A DNA stretch of 64,000 bases from Rhodococcus spelaei (GCF_006704125.1 NZ_VIGH01000001.1:186001-250000), one strand, 5' to 3'. Counted from the first letter of the stretch, positions 48,925-60,124 are shown. Translations and numbers: made by a program. Notes: generated from the letters alone by a model not told the origin.

Positions 48925-49671
48925 ATGGCCGAGAGCGAACGCCGTCGCGGTCGGCGGGCGACGGTCTGGATCGCGTGTGTGCCCCTCGTCTGCCTGATCG
49001 CCGGGCTGCTGTTCGCGACGACCCGTGAGGTGTCCGCGGGGAACGAGCTGCGCCGCGGCGACACCACCCGACTGTCGGATCTGGTGCGCGCAGCGCAGAA
49101 CGACGTCGACCGCGCGGCGGGCGACCGGGACGCCCTCGCCGCCGAGGTCGAGTCCCTGCAGGCCACCGCCGCACACTCCGACACGGGCGTCGCGGCCACC
49201 CTCGCGCAGGTGCACGCCCTGGAGGCGGACGCCGGGCTGTCCGAGGTCACCGGACCGGGTGTCCGGGTGACCCTCACCGACGCGCCCCGGGACTCGGACG
49301 GGAACTACCCGGCCGACGCCCGGCCCGACGACCTGGTGGTGCACCAGCAGGATGTGCAGTCGGTCCTGAACGCGTTGTGGGCGGGCGGGGCCACCGCGGT
49401 CGGGATGCAGGACCAGCGGGTGGTCGGGACCACCGCGCCGCGCTGCATCGGCAACACCCTGCTGCTGCACGGCCGGACGTACAGCCCGCCCTACGTGATG
49501 ACCGCGATCGGCGACCCCGCCAGGATCGGGGCGGCCCTCGACGCCGAGCCAGGTGTGCGGACGTTCAAGCAGTACGCGGTGCGGTACGGCCTCGGTTACA
49601 CCCAGACGGCGTCGGATTCGCTGACGGTCCCGGCGTACACCGGCCAGCTGCGGACCAAGTTCGCGCGGTAG
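48925..49671 (+). CDS. DUF881 membrane protein
   Basis: A 248-residue protein with one N-terminal transmembrane helix (TVWIACVPLVCLIAGLLFA), a coiled coil (LVRAAQNDVDRAAGDRDALA and beyond) and the DUF881 domain (VTGPGVRVTLTDAP, DLVVHQQDVQSVLNALWAGG). It matches Rv0012, next to crgA and pabA. The coiled-coil-plus-anchor layout resembles divisome proteins, but no function is established. GGGGGAGG precedes the ATG at 48925. Confidence 0.9.
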   Translation: MAESERRRGRRATVWIACVPLVCLIAGLLFATTREVSAGNELRRGDTTRLSDLVRAAQNDVDRAAGDRDALAAEVESLQATAAHSDTGVAATLAQVHALEADAGLSEVTGPGVRVTLTDAPRDSDGNYPADARPDDLVVHQQDVQSVLNALWAGGATAVGMQDQRVVGTTAPRCIGNTLLLHGRTYSPPYVMTAIGDPARIGAALDAEPGVRTFKQYAVRYGLGYTQTASDSLTVPAYTGQLRTKFAR

Positions 49672-49751
49672 CCGCTCCGCGGCCCGTGCGCGCCGTTCAC
49701 CCCGGGTGGGGTACTGCGCGCGCACGGTCGTGGGGCGCATATCCTGGGCCG

Positions 49752-50411
49752 ATGCGCATCCTCGTGGTCGACAACTACGACAGCTTCGTCTTCAACCTGG
49801 TCCAGTACCTGGGACAGCTCGGTACGACGGCCACCGTCTGGCGCAACGACGACCCCCGGCTCGGCGACCGCGCCGCCGTCGCGGCCGAGTTCGACGGCAT
49901 CCTGCTGAGCCCCGGCCCCGGCACCCCGCAGCGCGCGGGCGCGAGCATGGACCTCGTGACTGCGTGCGCGCAGGCGCGAACCCCCCTGCTCGGGGTCTGC
50001 CTCGGGCACCAGTCGATCGGCGCCGCCTTCGGTGCGACCGTCGACCGGGCACCGGAGTTGCTGCACGGCAAGACCAGTCGCGTCACCCATGACGGAACCG
50101 GGGTACTCGCCGGCCTGCCGAACCCGTTCACCGCGACGCGCTACCACTCGCTGACCGTGCTGCCGGAGACGATGCCGGACGAGCTGATCGCGACCGCGCA
50201 CACCGACACCGGCATCGTGATGGCGTTGCGGCACCGGGACCTGCCGATTCACGGGGTCCAGTTCCATCCCGAGTCGGTGCTGACACAGGGCGGGCACCGG
50301 ATGCTCGCGAACTGGCTCGAGGTGTGCGGTGAGCGGCCGGCCGAGTCGCTCGTCGAGACCCTCGAGTCGGAGGTCGCGCGGGCCCTCGGCGACGCGCTCA
50401 CCCACTCCTGA
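49752..50411 (+). CDS. pabA: Aminodeoxychorismate/anthranilate synthase glutamine amidotransferase
   Basis: A 219-residue class I glutamine amidotransferase that supplies ammonia to chorismate for 4-aminobenzoate or anthranilate. It has the N-terminal VVDNYDSFVFNLVQYL, LSPGPGTP, the nucleophile Cys in LLGVCLGHQSIG and the HPES motif with the catalytic His and Glu. The frame opens upstream into the DUF881 region, but the ATG at 49752 gives the family start. It corresponds to Rv0013. It ends in REP-like copy 2. Confidence 0.94.
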   Translation: MRILVVDNYDSFVFNLVQYLGQLGTTATVWRNDDPRLGDRAAVAAEFDGILLSPGPGTPQRAGASMDLVTACAQARTPLLGVCLGHQSIGAAFGATVDRAPELLHGKTSRVTHDGTGVLAGLPNPFTATRYHSLTVLPETMPDELIATAHTDTGIVMALRHRDLPIHGVQFHPESVLTQGGHRMLANWLEVCGERPAESLVETLESEVARALGDALTHS

Positions 50412-50423
50412 CCGCCGACGCTG

Positions 50424-50480
50424 ACAGGGTGAGGGGAACCATCACCCTGTCAGGCCGAATGATGGTTCCCCTCACCCTGT
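50424..50480. repeat. REP-like inverted repeat, copy 2
   Basis: A perfect 21-bp inverted repeat (50424–50444 and 50460–50480) around a 15-base loop CCCTGTCAGGCCGAA. The core arm GGGTGAGGGGAACCA is identical to copy 1, and outer bases differ in paired fashion. It lies between the convergent ends of pabA and pknB, 12 and 16 bases from their stops. It probably acts as a two-way terminator. Confidence 0.9.
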
Positions 50481-50496
50481 GGGTGGTGGCGGCGCG

Positions 50497-52428
50497 CTAG
50501 CGAGGACCGCTCGGGATGCCGAGCTGGCCGATGCCGACCGAGACGGTCGCCGTCTTGGACAGTTCGGATCCCGGCGGCTGCGCCTGGGTGACCACCTTGC
50601 CGACCTGATCGGCCTCCAAGGTCGCCTCGGGACGCTGTGACAGCTGGCTCGACGACCCTGTCCAGCCGGCCCGGCGGAGCGAGTCCAGCGCCTGCGAGAC
50701 CGTCTGGTTGCTCAGGTCCGGCATCTGGATCATGTTGCCGTTGGACACCTTGAGGGTGACGGTGGTGCTGCGCGCCGCGGAGGTGCCGCCGGTCGGGTCG
50801 GTGGACACGACCTGGCCCTTCGGCTTGCCGGAGTCGATGTTCTCGACCTGCACCTTGAACCCGGCGCCCTCGATGTTCGGCTGCGCCACCTCGAGGGTCT
50901 GACCCACGACGTTCGGCACCCGCACCTGTTCCGGGCCGCTGCCCAGGGTGAGCTTGACCAGACCGTTGATCTCGACGTTCGCGCCCGCCGCGGGGTCCTG
51001 CGCGGTCACCTTGTCGAGCTGGTCCGTGGTCGACGGCGCACGCGCGACCGTCGGGTCGAGGGTGAGGCCGACCGCGTTGAGCGCCTGCGCGGCCTGCGCC
51101 TGGCTCATCCCGGTCAGCTTCGGGACCTCCACCTGTTCCGGGCCGCTGGACACGTCGAGGGTCACCGTGGTGCCCTCGTCGGCCTTGCTTCCGGCGACGG
51201 GGATGCTGGCGATCACGTTGCCCTTGGCCACGACGGCGCTGGGCTTGGGCTGCGTCTGCACGCGGAAGCCGTCGTTCTGCAGCGTGGTCTGGGCGGTCTG
51301 CGAGGACTGGTTGGTGACGTCGGGCACCAACTTCTGGGCGGCCTTCGAACCCGGGCCCAGCGACCACAGGAACGCGCCGACGATGCCGATGACGATCAGC
51401 GCGCCCACGGACAGCAGGACGGTCCGCATGGCCTTGCGCTTGGGAGGCGCGCCGTCCGCGGGCGCCGCGGCGGGCGCGGACGGCGCCGGGTTCGGTGCGG
51501 GCGTGGCGGCGTACCGGCCGGACGAGTCCATCGCGCCGAGGATCGTGGTGCGGTCCTCGTCGTTCATCACCATCGGGGCGCCCGGACGCTGACCGCCGAG
51601 CACCCGCACCAGGTCGCTGCGCATCTCGGCGGCGCTCTGGTAGCGGTTCGCCGGGTTCTTGCTCATCGCCTTGAGGATGATCGAGTCCAGCTCGCGCGGG
51701 ATGTCGGGGTTCACCGACGACGGCAGCGCCGGGTCCTCCCGGACGTGCTGGTAGGCGACTGCGACCGGCGAGTCGCCCTTGAACGGCGGTTCGCCCGTGA
51801 GGATTTCGAACAGCACACAGCCGAGCGAGTACACGTCCGAGCGCGCGTCGACCTGTTCGCCGCGGGCCTGCTCGGGCGAGAGGTACTGCGCGGTGCCGAT
51901 GACGGCGGCGGTCTGCGTCATCGGGCTCGAGCTGTCCGAGATGGCCCTGGCGATGCCGAAGTCCATCACCTTCACTGCGCCGGCGCGGTTGATCATGATG
52001 TTGGCAGGCTTGATGTCCCGGTGCACGATGCCGTTGCGGTGGCTGAAGTCCAGCGCGGCGCACACGTCGGCGATGACCTCCATCGCCCGTCGCGCGGGCA
52101 TCGGGCCCTCACCGCGGACGATGTCGCGCAGCGTCACGCCGTCGACGTACTCCATCACGATGTACGGCAGCGGGCCCGCGTCGGTCTCGGCCTCGCCGGT
52201 GTCGTAGACGGCCACGATCGCCGGGTGGTTCAGTGCTGCCGCGTTCTGCGCCTCACGCCGGAAGCGCAGGTAGAACGTGGGGTCGCGGGCGAGGTCCGCG
52301 CGCAGCACCTTGATCGCGACGTCACGGCTCAGGCGCATGTCGCGGGCGAGATGCACCTCGGACATACCACCGAAGCCGAGTATCTCGCCCAGCTCGTAGC
52401 GGGAGGAGAGCTTGCGGGGTGTGGTCAT
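50497..52428 (-). CDS. pknB: Ser/Thr protein kinase PknB with four PASTA domains
   Basis: A 643-residue receptor kinase. The kinase domain (about 1–275) has [27 protein letters not shown] and MDFGIA. A linker and one transmembrane helix at about 335–355 follow, then four extracellular PASTA repeats (about 365–640) that bind peptidoglycan fragments or lipid II. It phosphorylates MurJ's pseudokinase, CwlM and FHA proteins in mycobacteria. The ATG at 52428 overlaps the pknA stop (ATGA). It is the last gene of the seven-gene operon from fhaA. Confidence 0.97.
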   Translation of the reverse strand: MTTPRKLSSRYELGEILGFGGMSEVHLARDMRLSRDVAIKVLRADLARDPTFYLRFRREAQNAAALNHPAIVAVYDTGEAETDAGPLPYIVMEYVDGVTLRDIVRGEGPMPARRAMEVIADVCAALDFSHRNGIVHRDIKPANIMINRAGAVKVMDFGIARAISDSSSPMTQTAAVIGTAQYLSPEQARGEQVDARSDVYSLGCVLFEILTGEPPFKGDSPVAVAYQHVREDPALPSSVNPDIPRELDSIILKAMSKNPANRYQSAAEMRSDLVRVLGGQRPGAPMVMNDEDRTTILGAMDSSGRYAATPAPNPAPSAPAAAPADGAPPKRKAMRTVLLSVGALIVIGIVGAFLWSLGPGSKAAQKLVPDVTNQSSQTAQTTLQNDGFRVQTQPKPSAVVAKGNVIASIPVAGSKADEGTTVTLDVSSGPEQVEVPKLTGMSQAQAAQALNAVGLTLDPTVARAPSTTDQLDKVTAQDPAAGANVEINGLVKLTLGSGPEQVRVPNVVGQTLEVAQPNIEGAGFKVQVENIDSGKPKGQVVSTDPTGGTSAARSTTVTLKVSNGNMIQMPDLSNQTVSQALDSLRRAGWTGSSSQLSQRPEATLEADQVGKVVTQAQPPGSELSKTATVSVGIGQLGIPSGPR

Positions 52429-53786
52429 GGCTGTCCTTGGGGGGCCGGGCTCGTGGTCTCGCTCGGCGTGGTGGTGGCGGTGGTGGTCTTCGTCTTGGTG
52501 GTGGTGCTGGCCTTCGTCGTGGTGGTCGTCGGAGGCTCGGTGGTGGTGGTCTGTTCGGTGGTGGTCTCTTCGGTGGTCGTCGTCGGTTCCGTCGTCTCGT
52601 CCGTCGTCGTGGGCGGTTCCGTCGTCGTGGTGATCGGCGGCCTGGTGGTCGTCGGCACGTGGGTGGTCGTGATCGGGGGCCGGGTGGTGGTCGGGGTCGT
52701 CGACGGGGCGTCGCCGCCACCGAACAGCAGCATCCCCGCGCCGATCAGCAGCGCCGCCAGCAACAGGCCGCCTCCGCCCCAAGCAAGAACCTTCTGCCCG
52801 GTGGTCATTCCGGTCGGCGGCACCGGCGCGGAACCTGACGCGGGGCCAGCATATTCGGACTGCGAGGTCGGAAGAATCTGGGTCCCGGCGGCGGGCGGGA
52901 CGACGACGGTGGTCGCGGCGGTCGGACGTCCGGTGCCGGGCAACGGAGGTCGTCGACCCGAGCGCACCGCGGCGACGGCGTCGGCGAACTCGCCGCCGCT
53001 GCCGTACCGGGCTGCCGGGTCCTTGGCCATCGTGATGTCGATCAGTTCGCGCACGTTCGGCGGCAGATCCGCCGGCAGCGGCGCCGGGACCTCCTGCACA
53101 TGCTTCATCGCGACCGTCAGGGCGCCGTCGCCGGTGAACGGCCGGAACCCGGCCAGCGCCTCGTACCCGACCACGCCGAGCGAGTACACGTCGCTGGCCG
53201 GCGAGGCGTCCTGGCCGAGTGCCTGCTCCGGGGCGATGTACTGGGCGGTGCCCATCACCATCCCGGTCCTTGTGACCGGCGACGCCTCGACGGCCTTCGC
53301 GATCCCGAAGTCGGTGATCTTCACCTGACCCGCGGGGGTGATCAGGATGTTGCCGGGTTTGACGTCGCGGTGCACCACGCCCGCCGCGTGCGCGACCTGC
53401 AGCGCCCGGCCGGTCTGCTCGAGCATGTCCAGCGCGTGCGGCAGCGACAGCCGGCCGACGCGGGCCAGCACCGCGTTCAGCGGTTCGCCGTTGACCAGCT
53501 CCATCACCAGGTAGGCGGTCGCCTGCCCGGTGGCGTCACGGGTCTCGCCGTAGTCGTAGATGCCGGCGATCCCCGGGTGGTTGAGCTGCGCGGTGGTTCG
53601 CGCCTCGATCCGGAACCGTTCCAGGAACTCCGGATCGGTCGAGAACTCGGCCTTGAGCACCTTGACCGCCACCCGACGGTGCAGTCGGTTGTCGGTGGCC
53701 TCCCAGACCTGGCCCATGCCGCCGGTGGCGATCAGGCGCAGCAGCCGGTAGCGGTTCGCGATGACGCCGCCGTTGTTGAGGGTCAA
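52425..53786 (-). CDS. pknA: Ser/Thr protein kinase PknA with a Thr-rich extracellular tail
   Basis: A 453-residue kinase. The catalytic domain (about 1–270) has [29 protein letters not shown] and TDFGIA. The transmembrane helix is at about 337–360. The outside part is about 90 residues made almost wholly of Thr, Pro and Glu ([10 protein letters not shown]-type), likely glycosylated, and has no PASTA domain. It starts at a TTG at 53786, three bases after the pbpA stop. It controls growth and shape together with PknB. Confidence 0.96.
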   Translation of the reverse strand: MTLNNGGVIANRYRLLRLIATGGMGQVWEATDNRLHRRVAVKVLKAEFSTDPEFLERFRIEARTTAQLNHPGIAGIYDYGETRDATGQATAYLVMELVNGEPLNAVLARVGRLSLPHALDMLEQTGRALQVAHAAGVVHRDVKPGNILITPAGQVKITDFGIAKAVEASPVTRTGMVMGTAQYIAPEQALGQDASPASDVYSLGVVGYEALAGFRPFTGDGALTVAMKHVQEVPAPLPADLPPNVRELIDITMAKDPAARYGSGGEFADAVAAVRSGRRPPLPGTGRPTAATTVVVPPAAGTQILPTSQSEYAGPASGSAPVPPTGMTTGQKVLAWGGGGLLLAALLIGAGMLLFGGGDAPSTTPTTTRPPITTTHVPTTTRPPITTTTEPPTTTDETTEPTTTTEETTTEQTTTTEPPTTTTTKASTTTKTKTTTATTTPSETTSPAPQGQP

Positions 53787-53789
53787 CGC

Positions 53790-55280
53790 TCAGCCCCCCT
53801 GCTTCAGTGCGGCCGCGATGACGGCCCGGCCGACCGGGGCGGCCACCGAGCCGCCGGTCGCGGCGAGCGCGCGGTCGCCGCCGTTCTCCACGATCACGGC
53901 GATCGCGATCTGCGGGTTCTGGGCGGGGGCGAAACCGATGTACCAGGCGTGCGGCGGGGTGTTGCGCGGGTCGGTGCCGTGCTCGGCGGTGCCGGTCTTC
54001 GACGCGATCTGCACGCCGGGGATCTTCCCGCCGCCACCGGTGTTGTTCTCCGAGCCGATCATCAGGTCGGTCAGCGTCGCCGCGACCTGCGGCGTGACCG
54101 CCTGCCCCTTCGACTCGGGGTTGGTGGTGGCCAGGTTCGACAGGTCGGGGCTCTGCAGCTGCGCGACCAGGTGCGGCTGCATGCGGACGCCGCCGTTGGC
54201 GACGGTCGCGGCGATCACCGCGTTCTCGAGCGGGGTCAGCGCGACATCGCGCTGACCGATGCTGGTCTGGCCGAGCGCCGCGTCGTCGGGGATGGAGCCG
54301 ACAGTGCCGTCGGCGACCGGGATCGGGATGCCCGGTGAGTCGGGTTCGATGCCGAACGCCGAGGCCTTGTCCTTGAGGGCGTCGGCGCCGGTCTTGATGC
54401 CGAGTTCGACGAACGCGGTGTTGCAGGAGCGGGCGAAGGCCTCCCGCAGTGACGCGGTCGGGCCGCCGCCGCAGGTGCTGCCGTTGTAGTTCTCCAGTGT
54501 GGTGCTGGTGCCGGGCAGGGTGATGTTCGGCGCGGCGGTCAGCTGTTCGTCCGGCGTGGCGCCCTTCGACAGCGCCGCCGCGGTGACCACCACCTTGAAG
54601 GTGGAGCCGGGCGGATAGGTCTGCGAGACCGCGCGGTTGAGCAGCGGCTTGTCCGCGTCGTTGTTGAGCGCCTCCCAGGCCTGCGTGCTCACGGTGCCGT
54701 CGTGGCTGGCGAGCAGGTTCGGGTCGTAGCTGGGGGTGCTCGCCATCGCCAGGATCTCGCCGGTGCTCGGCTTGATCGCGACCACCGATCCGGTGTAGCC
54801 CTTCGCGGTCAGCTGGTCGTACGCGACCTGCTGCACAACGGGATTGATCGTGGTGACCACGTTGCCGCCACGCGGGTCACGACCGGACACCAGGTCGAAG
54901 AAGCGCCTGCCGAACAGCCGGTTGTCGGAACCGTTGAGCACCGCATCCTCGCTGCGCTCGAGGCCGGTGTTGCCGTAGAGCATGGAGTAGAAGCCGGTGA
55001 TCGGGGCGTTCGCGAACGGGCTCGAGGTCGCCGCCGGGTTCGGCGGGTAGGTCCGCAGGTACTTGTACCGGTCGTCGGTGGGGACCGAGGCCGCCAGCAC
55101 CTGACCGCCCGCCGAGATCTGCCCGCGCTGACGGGAGTACTCGTCGAGCAGGACCCGCGAGTTGCGCGGGTCTGTGCGCAGGTCGTCGGCCTTGATGACC
55201 TGCACGTAGGTGGCGTTGGCGAGCAGCGCGACAACCATCACCATCACTGCCATCGCGACGCGCCGGAGCGGGGTGTTCAT
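53790..55280 (-). CDS. pbpA: Penicillin-binding protein PbpA (class B transpeptidase)
   Basis: A 496-residue membrane-anchored D,D-transpeptidase that cross-links peptidoglycan. There is one N-terminal transmembrane helix, a dimerisation/pedestal part, then the active-site triad: STFK (SxxK, Ser nucleophile), SCN (SxN) and KTGT. It pairs with the RodA-type glycosyltransferase encoded just upstream, whose stop overlaps its start (ATGA). Confidence 0.96.
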   Translation of the reverse strand: MNTPLRRVAMAVMVMVVALLANATYVQVIKADDLRTDPRNSRVLLDEYSRQRGQISAGGQVLAASVPTDDRYKYLRTYPPNPAATSSPFANAPITGFYSMLYGNTGLERSEDAVLNGSDNRLFGRRFFDLVSGRDPRGGNVVTTINPVVQQVAYDQLTAKGYTGSVVAIKPSTGEILAMASTPSYDPNLLASHDGTVSTQAWEALNNDADKPLLNRAVSQTYPPGSTFKVVVTAAALSKGATPDEQLTAAPNITLPGTSTTLENYNGSTCGGGPTASLREAFARSCNTAFVELGIKTGADALKDKASAFGIEPDSPGIPIPVADGTVGSIPDDAALGQTSIGQRDVALTPLENAVIAATVANGGVRMQPHLVAQLQSPDLSNLATTNPESKGQAVTPQVAATLTDLMIGSENNTGGGGKIPGVQIASKTGTAEHGTDPRNTPPHAWYIGFAPAQNPQIAIAVIVENGGDRALAATGGSVAAPVGRAVIAAALKQGG

Positions 55281-56731
55281 GGGCGCCTCAGCATTTCGGT
55301 CGGTGCGTCCGCGATGGGTGCGGGTCCCTTCTTCTTCGGTTGCGCCGGGGTGCGGGCCGAGTCGGAGATCTTCATCAGCAGCGCCAGCAGGAGGTAGTTG
55401 GCCAGCAGGGAGGATCCGCCGTAGGACATGAACGGCGTCGTCAGACCGGTCAGCGGGATCAGCTTGGTGACGCCGCCGACGACGACGAACACCTGGATCG
55501 CGACGGTGAACGCGAGCCCGGCCGCGAGCAGCTTGCCGAAGCTGTCACGCACGGCGAGCGCGGTGCGCAACCCGCGGATCACGAACACCAGGAACAGCAT
55601 CAGGACCGCCGCCAGGCCGATCAGTCCGAGCTCCTCGCCGATGGTCGCGACGATGAAGTCGGTCTTGGCGAACGGGACTTGCGACGGCCTGCCGCTGCCG
55701 AGTCCGGTGCCGGCCAGCCCGCCGGTCGCGAGGCCGAACAGCGACTGGGAGATCTGGAAGCCGGTGTTGTTGTAGTCGGCGAGCGGGTCCAGCCAGGTGT
55801 CCACCCGGACCCGGACGTGGCCGAACATCTGGTACGCGAACACGAAACCGATGGCCAGCAGTCCCACGCCGATGAGCAGCCAGCCGACCCGCTCGGTGGC
55901 GATGTAGAGCAGCACCAGCACGGTGCTGAACAGCAGCAGGCAGCTGCCCAGGTCGGTCTCGAGGACCAGCAGACCGATGGAGACCACCCAGGCCACCAGG
56001 ATCGGTCCGAGATCCCGCGCGCGCGGCAGGTCCACGCCGAAGACGTGCTTGCCCGCGGTGGTGAACAGTTCGCGCTTGGAGACCAGCACCGAGGCGAAGA
56101 AGATGATCAGCAGGATCTTCGCGAACTCACCGGGCTGAATACTGAAGAACGGCAGCTTGATCCAGATCTTCGCGCCGTTGACCTCGGACATCGACGCCGG
56201 CAGCACCGCGGGGATCGCGAGCAGAACCAGGCCGGCCAACCCGAGCGTGTAGCTGTACCGGGCGAGCAGCCGGTAGTCCTTCAGGAACACCAGGACGGCG
56301 ATGAAGCCGGCGATCGCCAGCGCGGTCCACATCACCTGCTGGTTCGCGTCGGGCGAGGGGATGGCCCGGCCGAAGTAGGCGGCGGTCGAGGCGTCCGCGA
56401 GATCGAGCCGGTGGATCAGCACCAGACCCAGCCCGTTGAGCAGTGCCACGATCGGCAGCAGCAGCGGGTCCGCGAACGGGGCGAAGCGTCGCACCGCCAG
56501 ATGGGCGATCAGGAACAGGGCGGCGTACGCGAGGGCGTACTTGACCAGGTCCCAGGTGATGGTCTGTTCCTGGCTGGCCTCGACCAGCACCAGCGAGATC
56601 GTGGTGATGACAATCGCGCTGCAGATCAGCGCCAGTTCGACACCGCGCCGGTTCGACTGTTGCGGCGCGGGCGCGAATCCTCCAGGCGGGCTGGGGAAGG
56701 AGGCCCCCGACGGTGCGGCGGACACGGACAT
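55277..56731 (-). CDS. rodA: RodA/FtsW-type peptidoglycan glycosyltransferase
   Basis: A 484-residue SEDS protein with about ten to twelve transmembrane helices. It contains the SEDS signature regions [19 protein letters not shown] and, near the end, [24 protein letters not shown] proteins polymerise lipid II into glycan strands together with a class B PBP, here PbpA. The 30-residue Pro/Gly-rich N-terminus is cytoplasmic. The start codon shares one base with the pstP stop. Confidence 0.96.
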   Translation of the reverse strand: MSVSAAPSGASFPSPPGGFAPAPQQSNRRGVELALICSAIVITTISLVLVEASQEQTITWDLVKYALAYAALFLIAHLAVRRFAPFADPLLLPIVALLNGLGLVLIHRLDLADASTAAYFGRAIPSPDANQQVMWTALAIAGFIAVLVFLKDYRLLARYSYTLGLAGLVLLAIPAVLPASMSEVNGAKIWIKLPFFSIQPGEFAKILLIIFFASVLVSKRELFTTAGKHVFGVDLPRARDLGPILVAWVVSIGLLVLETDLGSCLLLFSTVLVLLYIATERVGWLLIGVGLLAIGFVFAYQMFGHVRVRVDTWLDPLADYNNTGFQISQSLFGLATGGLAGTGLGSGRPSQVPFAKTDFIVATIGEELGLIGLAAVLMLFLVFVIRGLRTALAVRDSFGKLLAAGLAFTVAIQVFVVVGGVTKLIPLTGLTTPFMSYGGSSLLANYLLLALLMKISDSARTPAQPKKKGPAPIADAPTEMLRRP

Positions 56732-58185
56732 CAGCGACCGGTCCTGCAGTTCTGCCCCTGTACCTGGGTGGGAGTTGTCGTCGGCGCGGGAGCCGGCTCA
56801 CTGGTGGGGGCAGGGGCGGGGGCCGGCGGCGGTACCGGGCCGACCACGGGGGTCGGCGTGGGCACCGGAGCCGGGGCGGGTGCAGTCGGGGTCGGGGCGG
56901 GGGTCGGCGTGGTGGTCGGGACCTGGCACACCGGCAGCAGGTCGCCGACGGTGAGCCGGGTCATCTGGCTCTTGGCGTCCTCGAGGGAACCGGACGGCAG
57001 CCCGGCGCGGACCTGTTCGCGGGCCGACGGCTGCAGGTCGTCGACCATCAGGACCGAGCACGTCGACGGCGCGGAGTCCGGCGGGACGAGGCTCAGTTTG
57101 CCGGTGTCGGTGACGCACCCGACGAGGTTGACGTCTTGCAGCGAGTAGCCCAGTACCGAGCCGGGCACCCCTCGCAGGACCGCGACGCGACTGTCGCTGG
57201 CGCCGACGTAGTAGTTGTGCCGGATCAGGACCCGGCCGATCACCAGGCCCGCGACGATCACCGCGATCAGGCCGAGCGACAACAGGATCCAGCGCAGGCG
57301 GTGACTCTTCTTCGCGGGCGGGGGATCGGCGGGTGCGGCGACCCGGCGCGGGTTCGCGCGTGGCGGACGCATCGCCGCGGCGCGGCCGGCGGCGGTGTCC
57401 GGCGGCGGGGCGTCCTCCTCGTCCTCGGTGGACGCCGCGCCCGCGACGATCGGGTGGCTCTGGCCGTAGTCGACGTCGACCACGTCGGCGACGACCACGG
57501 TGACGTTGTCCGGTCCGCCGCTGCGCAGCGCGAGTTCGATCAGCCGGTCCGCGGAATCGCCGGGTTCGCCGTCGCCGAGTACTTCGGCGATGGTCTCGTC
57601 GCTGACCACGTCGGACAGTCCGTCCGAGCACAGCAGGTAGCGGTCGCCGGTACGGGCCTCGCGGACGGTGAGCGTGGGCTCGATCTCGTTGCCGGTCAAC
57701 GCCCGCATGATCAGCGAGCGCTGCGGGTGGGTGTGCGCCTGTTCGGCGGTGATGCGGCCCTCGTCGACCAGCGACTGCACGAAGGTGTCGTCGCGGGTGA
57801 TCTGGGTGAGCGTGGCGTCGCGCAGCAGGTAGGCGCGCGAGTCGCCGATGTGCACCAGGCCGAGCTTGCTGCCCGCGAACAGGATCGCGGTCAGGGTGGT
57901 GCCCATGCCGTCGAGTTCGGGCTCCTCCTCGACCTGTTCGGCGATCGCGGCGTTGCCGTCGCGGGTGGCGGCCTCGAGCTTGCCGAGCAGGTCGTCGCCG
58001 GGCTCGTCGTCGTCGAGGTGGGCCAGGGCGGCGATCATCAGCTGCGAGGCGACCTCGCCGGCGGCGTGTCCGCCCATGCCGTCGGCCAGCGCGAGCAGTC
58101 GGGCGCCCGCGTAGACGGAGTCTTCGTTGTTCGAGCGCACCAGGCCGCGGTCGCTGCGGGCCGCGTAGCGGAGGACGAGGGTCAC
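56731..58185 (-). CDS. pstP: PP2C-family Ser/Thr phosphatase PstP
   Basis: A 484-residue phosphatase that reverses PknA/PknB phosphorylation. The PP2C domain (about 1–240) contains [43 protein letters not shown] and [13 protein letters not shown], with the metal-binding aspartates. One transmembrane helix lies at about 293–315. An extracellular domain and a Pro/Thr/Ala-rich tail of about 55 residues follow. The GTG at 58185 overlaps the fhaB stop (GTGA). It is longer outside than most family members because of the tail. Confidence 0.96.
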   Translation of the reverse strand: MTLVLRYAARSDRGLVRSNNEDSVYAGARLLALADGMGGHAAGEVASQLMIAALAHLDDDEPGDDLLGKLEAATRDGNAAIAEQVEEEPELDGMGTTLTAILFAGSKLGLVHIGDSRAYLLRDATLTQITRDDTFVQSLVDEGRITAEQAHTHPQRSLIMRALTGNEIEPTLTVREARTGDRYLLCSDGLSDVVSDETIAEVLGDGEPGDSADRLIELALRSGGPDNVTVVVADVVDVDYGQSHPIVAGAASTEDEEDAPPPDTAAGRAAAMRPPRANPRRVAAPADPPPAKKSHRLRWILLSLGLIAVIVAGLVIGRVLIRHNYYVGASDSRVAVLRGVPGSVLGYSLQDVNLVGCVTDTGKLSLVPPDSAPSTCSVLMVDDLQPSAREQVRAGLPSGSLEDAKSQMTRLTVGDLLPVCQVPTTTPTPAPTPTAPAPAPVPTPTPVVGPVPPPAPAPAPTSEPAPAPTTTPTQVQGQNCRTGR

Positions 58186-58646
58186 GGGCGCAGCTCGATC
58201 ACGGTCTTGCCCACTCGAACCGGGGTACCGAGGGGCACTCGGACCGCGGTGGTCACCTTGGCGCGGTCCAGGTAGGTGCCGTTGGTGGAGCCGAGATCCT
58301 CGACGTACCAATCGGTTCCGCGCGGCGAGATGCGGGCGTGGCGGGTGGAGGCGTAGTCGTCGGTGAGGACGAGCGTGGAGTCGTCGGCCCGGCCGATCAG
58401 CACCGGCTGGGTGCCGAGCGTGATCCGGGTGCCGGCCAGCGCACCCTGGGTGACGACGAGGTTCTTGGCGACCTTCTGCTTTCCGAAGGTCGGCAGCACC
58501 GAGGAGGTGCGTGAGTAACGCTGCGGCACCCGGACTCCGGACGCGGCGTACACGTCACTGCGCAGGGTTCGTAGGACCGCCCACACGAACAACCACAACA
58601 GCAACAGGAAGCCGGCCCTGGTCAACTGCAGGATGAGTCCCTGCAC
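58182..58646 (-). CDS. fhaB: FHA-domain protein FhaB (FipA)
   Basis: A 154-residue protein with an N-terminal transmembrane helix (GFLLLLWLFVWAVL) and a C-terminal FHA domain: VLIGRADDSTLVL, TRHARISP, DLGSTNGTYLD. FHA domains bind phosphothreonine made by PknA/PknB; mycobacterial FipA links FtsZ and FtsQ under stress. The GTG at 58646 follows GAGGAGG by nine bases. The 173-base gap to fhaA holds nothing recognisable. Confidence 0.94.
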   Translation of the reverse strand: MQGLILQLTRAGFLLLLWLFVWAVLRTLRSDVYAASGVRVPQRYSRTSSVLPTFGKQKVAKNLVVTQGALAGTRITLGTQPVLIGRADDSTLVLTDDYASTRHARISPRGTDWYVEDLGSTNGTYLDRAKVTTAVRVPLGTPVRVGKTVIELRP

Positions 58647-58819
58647 AGCGGTCCACCTCCTCCTCTGGCGAGCGGGTTGCCCCGTGTATTCCGGCGTTTT
58701 GCTGGCAGCATCCTATGGCGATGCGGCTGAGGTCGATCGCGATATGGGCGTGCCCCACCACAATACGGAACTCGCTGGGAATTCCGGTGGTGTGGTGCTG
58801 GGCTGGTCGGTCGTGGCGG

Positions 58820-60124
58820 CTAGATGATGCGCACCAGGATCTCGGAGTGTCCGGCGCGGATCACGTCGCCGTCGGCGAGCTGCCAATCCTGCACGGGCGC
58901 ACCGTTGACGGTGGTCCCGTTGGTGGAGCCGAGGTCGGAGAGCATGGCGACCTGGCCGTCCCAGCGGATCTCGATGTGCCGACGCGAGACGCCGGTGTCG
59001 GGCAGCCGGAACTGCGCCTCCTGGCCGCGGCCGATGACGTTGCGACCCTCCCTGAGCTGGAAGTTGCGGCCGCTGCCGTCCTCGAGCTGCAGGGTCGCGG
59101 TCAGGGTGCGGTTGGGGTCGAAGCCGCCGTACTCGGGCTGGTAGGGCTGGGCGTAGGCCTGCTGCTGGCCGTACGCGGGGTAGTCCTGCTGCCCGTACGG
59201 GTTTGCCGGGTAGTCGCTGGGCGGGTACGGGTTTGCCGGGTAGTCGGCCGGCGGGTACGGGTTCGCCGCGTAGTCCGCCTGCTGGTAGTCGGCGGGCGGG
59301 TAGGGATTGGCCGCGTAGTCGGCCTGGGAGTAGTCCGCCTGCTGGTAGTCGGCCTGCGGGTAGTCGTAGCCCTGCGCCTGGGACTGCGCCGGCGGGTACG
59401 CGGGGGACGGCTGCTGGGTTCCGGCGCCGCCGCCGGTCGGGTACTCGCTGCCGTTGCGGTTCCCGTTGTGGGCGTATCCGTTGCGCGGACCGGCCGGGTC
59501 GAACCCGGTCTGCGAGGCGGCACCCGGATAGCTCGGGTAGGCGCTTCCGTTCTGCGCGTATCCGTTCACCGGATAGTCCTGCTGGTACCCGGACCGACCC
59601 TCGCCGCGGTCGTCCGCGGGCTCACGATTGGGGTCGAAGCCTGAGTTCTGCGTCATGTAGCCAGCTCCTGGGTTCAAGGGTGCGGAGGGTCGTGCCTGCG
59701 CGGGCGGTAACGGTACTGCCTGCCCCCGGTCGGGGTGGGATGTTGTGCCCACATCGGGGTTCACCGCTCCGCTGGTCCGGAACTGACCGGTGTGCAGCGA
59801 GGGTGAGGACTCGAACCGAACGCTGATCGGTCCGTAGGTCTGCCACCCCTGGTCGCGGATGAAGCCCTCAAGGTGTCGGGCGAAGGCCTTCACTGTCAAG
59901 TCTCGGTCCGCGGCCAGTTCCTCGTGGTCGGACTCGTTGATGGTGATGACGTAGGAGTTCGGGGCCAGCAGGTGCCCGCCGTCGAGGTGTTCCAGCCGGT
60001 CGGCGGCCTCGCGTTGCAGCGCGGCCTCCACTTCCTGGGGGACGACTCCACCGCCGAAGACCCGGGCGAACCCGTCGCCGACGGCGCCCTGGAGCTTGCG
60101 TTCGAATCGCTGGACGATCCCCAT
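58820..60124 (-). CDS. fhaA: FHA-domain protein FhaA
   Basis: A 434-residue cytoplasmic adaptor. It has an N-terminal DUF3662 domain (about 1–118, with MGIVQRFERKLQGAVGD). A central low-complexity stretch of about 200 residues is rich in Tyr/Pro/Gln/Asn and repeats ADY and ANPYPP. A C-terminal FHA domain has NVIGRGQEAQFRLPD, VSRRHIEI and DLGSTNGTTVNG. In mycobacteria its FHA domain binds the phosphorylated MurJ pseudokinase and restrains flipping. GAGAGGAGG precedes the ATG at 60124. It is the first gene of the operon running to pknB. Confidence 0.96.
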   Translation of the reverse strand: MGIVQRFERKLQGAVGDGFARVFGGGVVPQEVEAALQREAADRLEHLDGGHLLAPNSYVITINESDHEELAADRDLTVKAFARHLEGFIRDQGWQTYGPISVRFESSPSLHTGQFRTSGAVNPDVGTTSHPDRGQAVPLPPAQARPSAPLNPGAGYMTQNSGFDPNREPADDRGEGRSGYQQDYPVNGYAQNGSAYPSYPGAASQTGFDPAGPRNGYAHNGNRNGSEYPTGGGAGTQQPSPAYPPAQSQAQGYDYPQADYQQADYSQADYAANPYPPADYQQADYAANPYPPADYPANPYPPSDYPANPYGQQDYPAYGQQQAYAQPYQPEYGGFDPNRTLTATLQLEDGSGRNFQLREGRNVIGRGQEAQFRLPDTGVSRRHIEIRWDGQVAMLSDLGSTNGTTVNGAPVQDWQLADGDVIRAGHSEILVRII

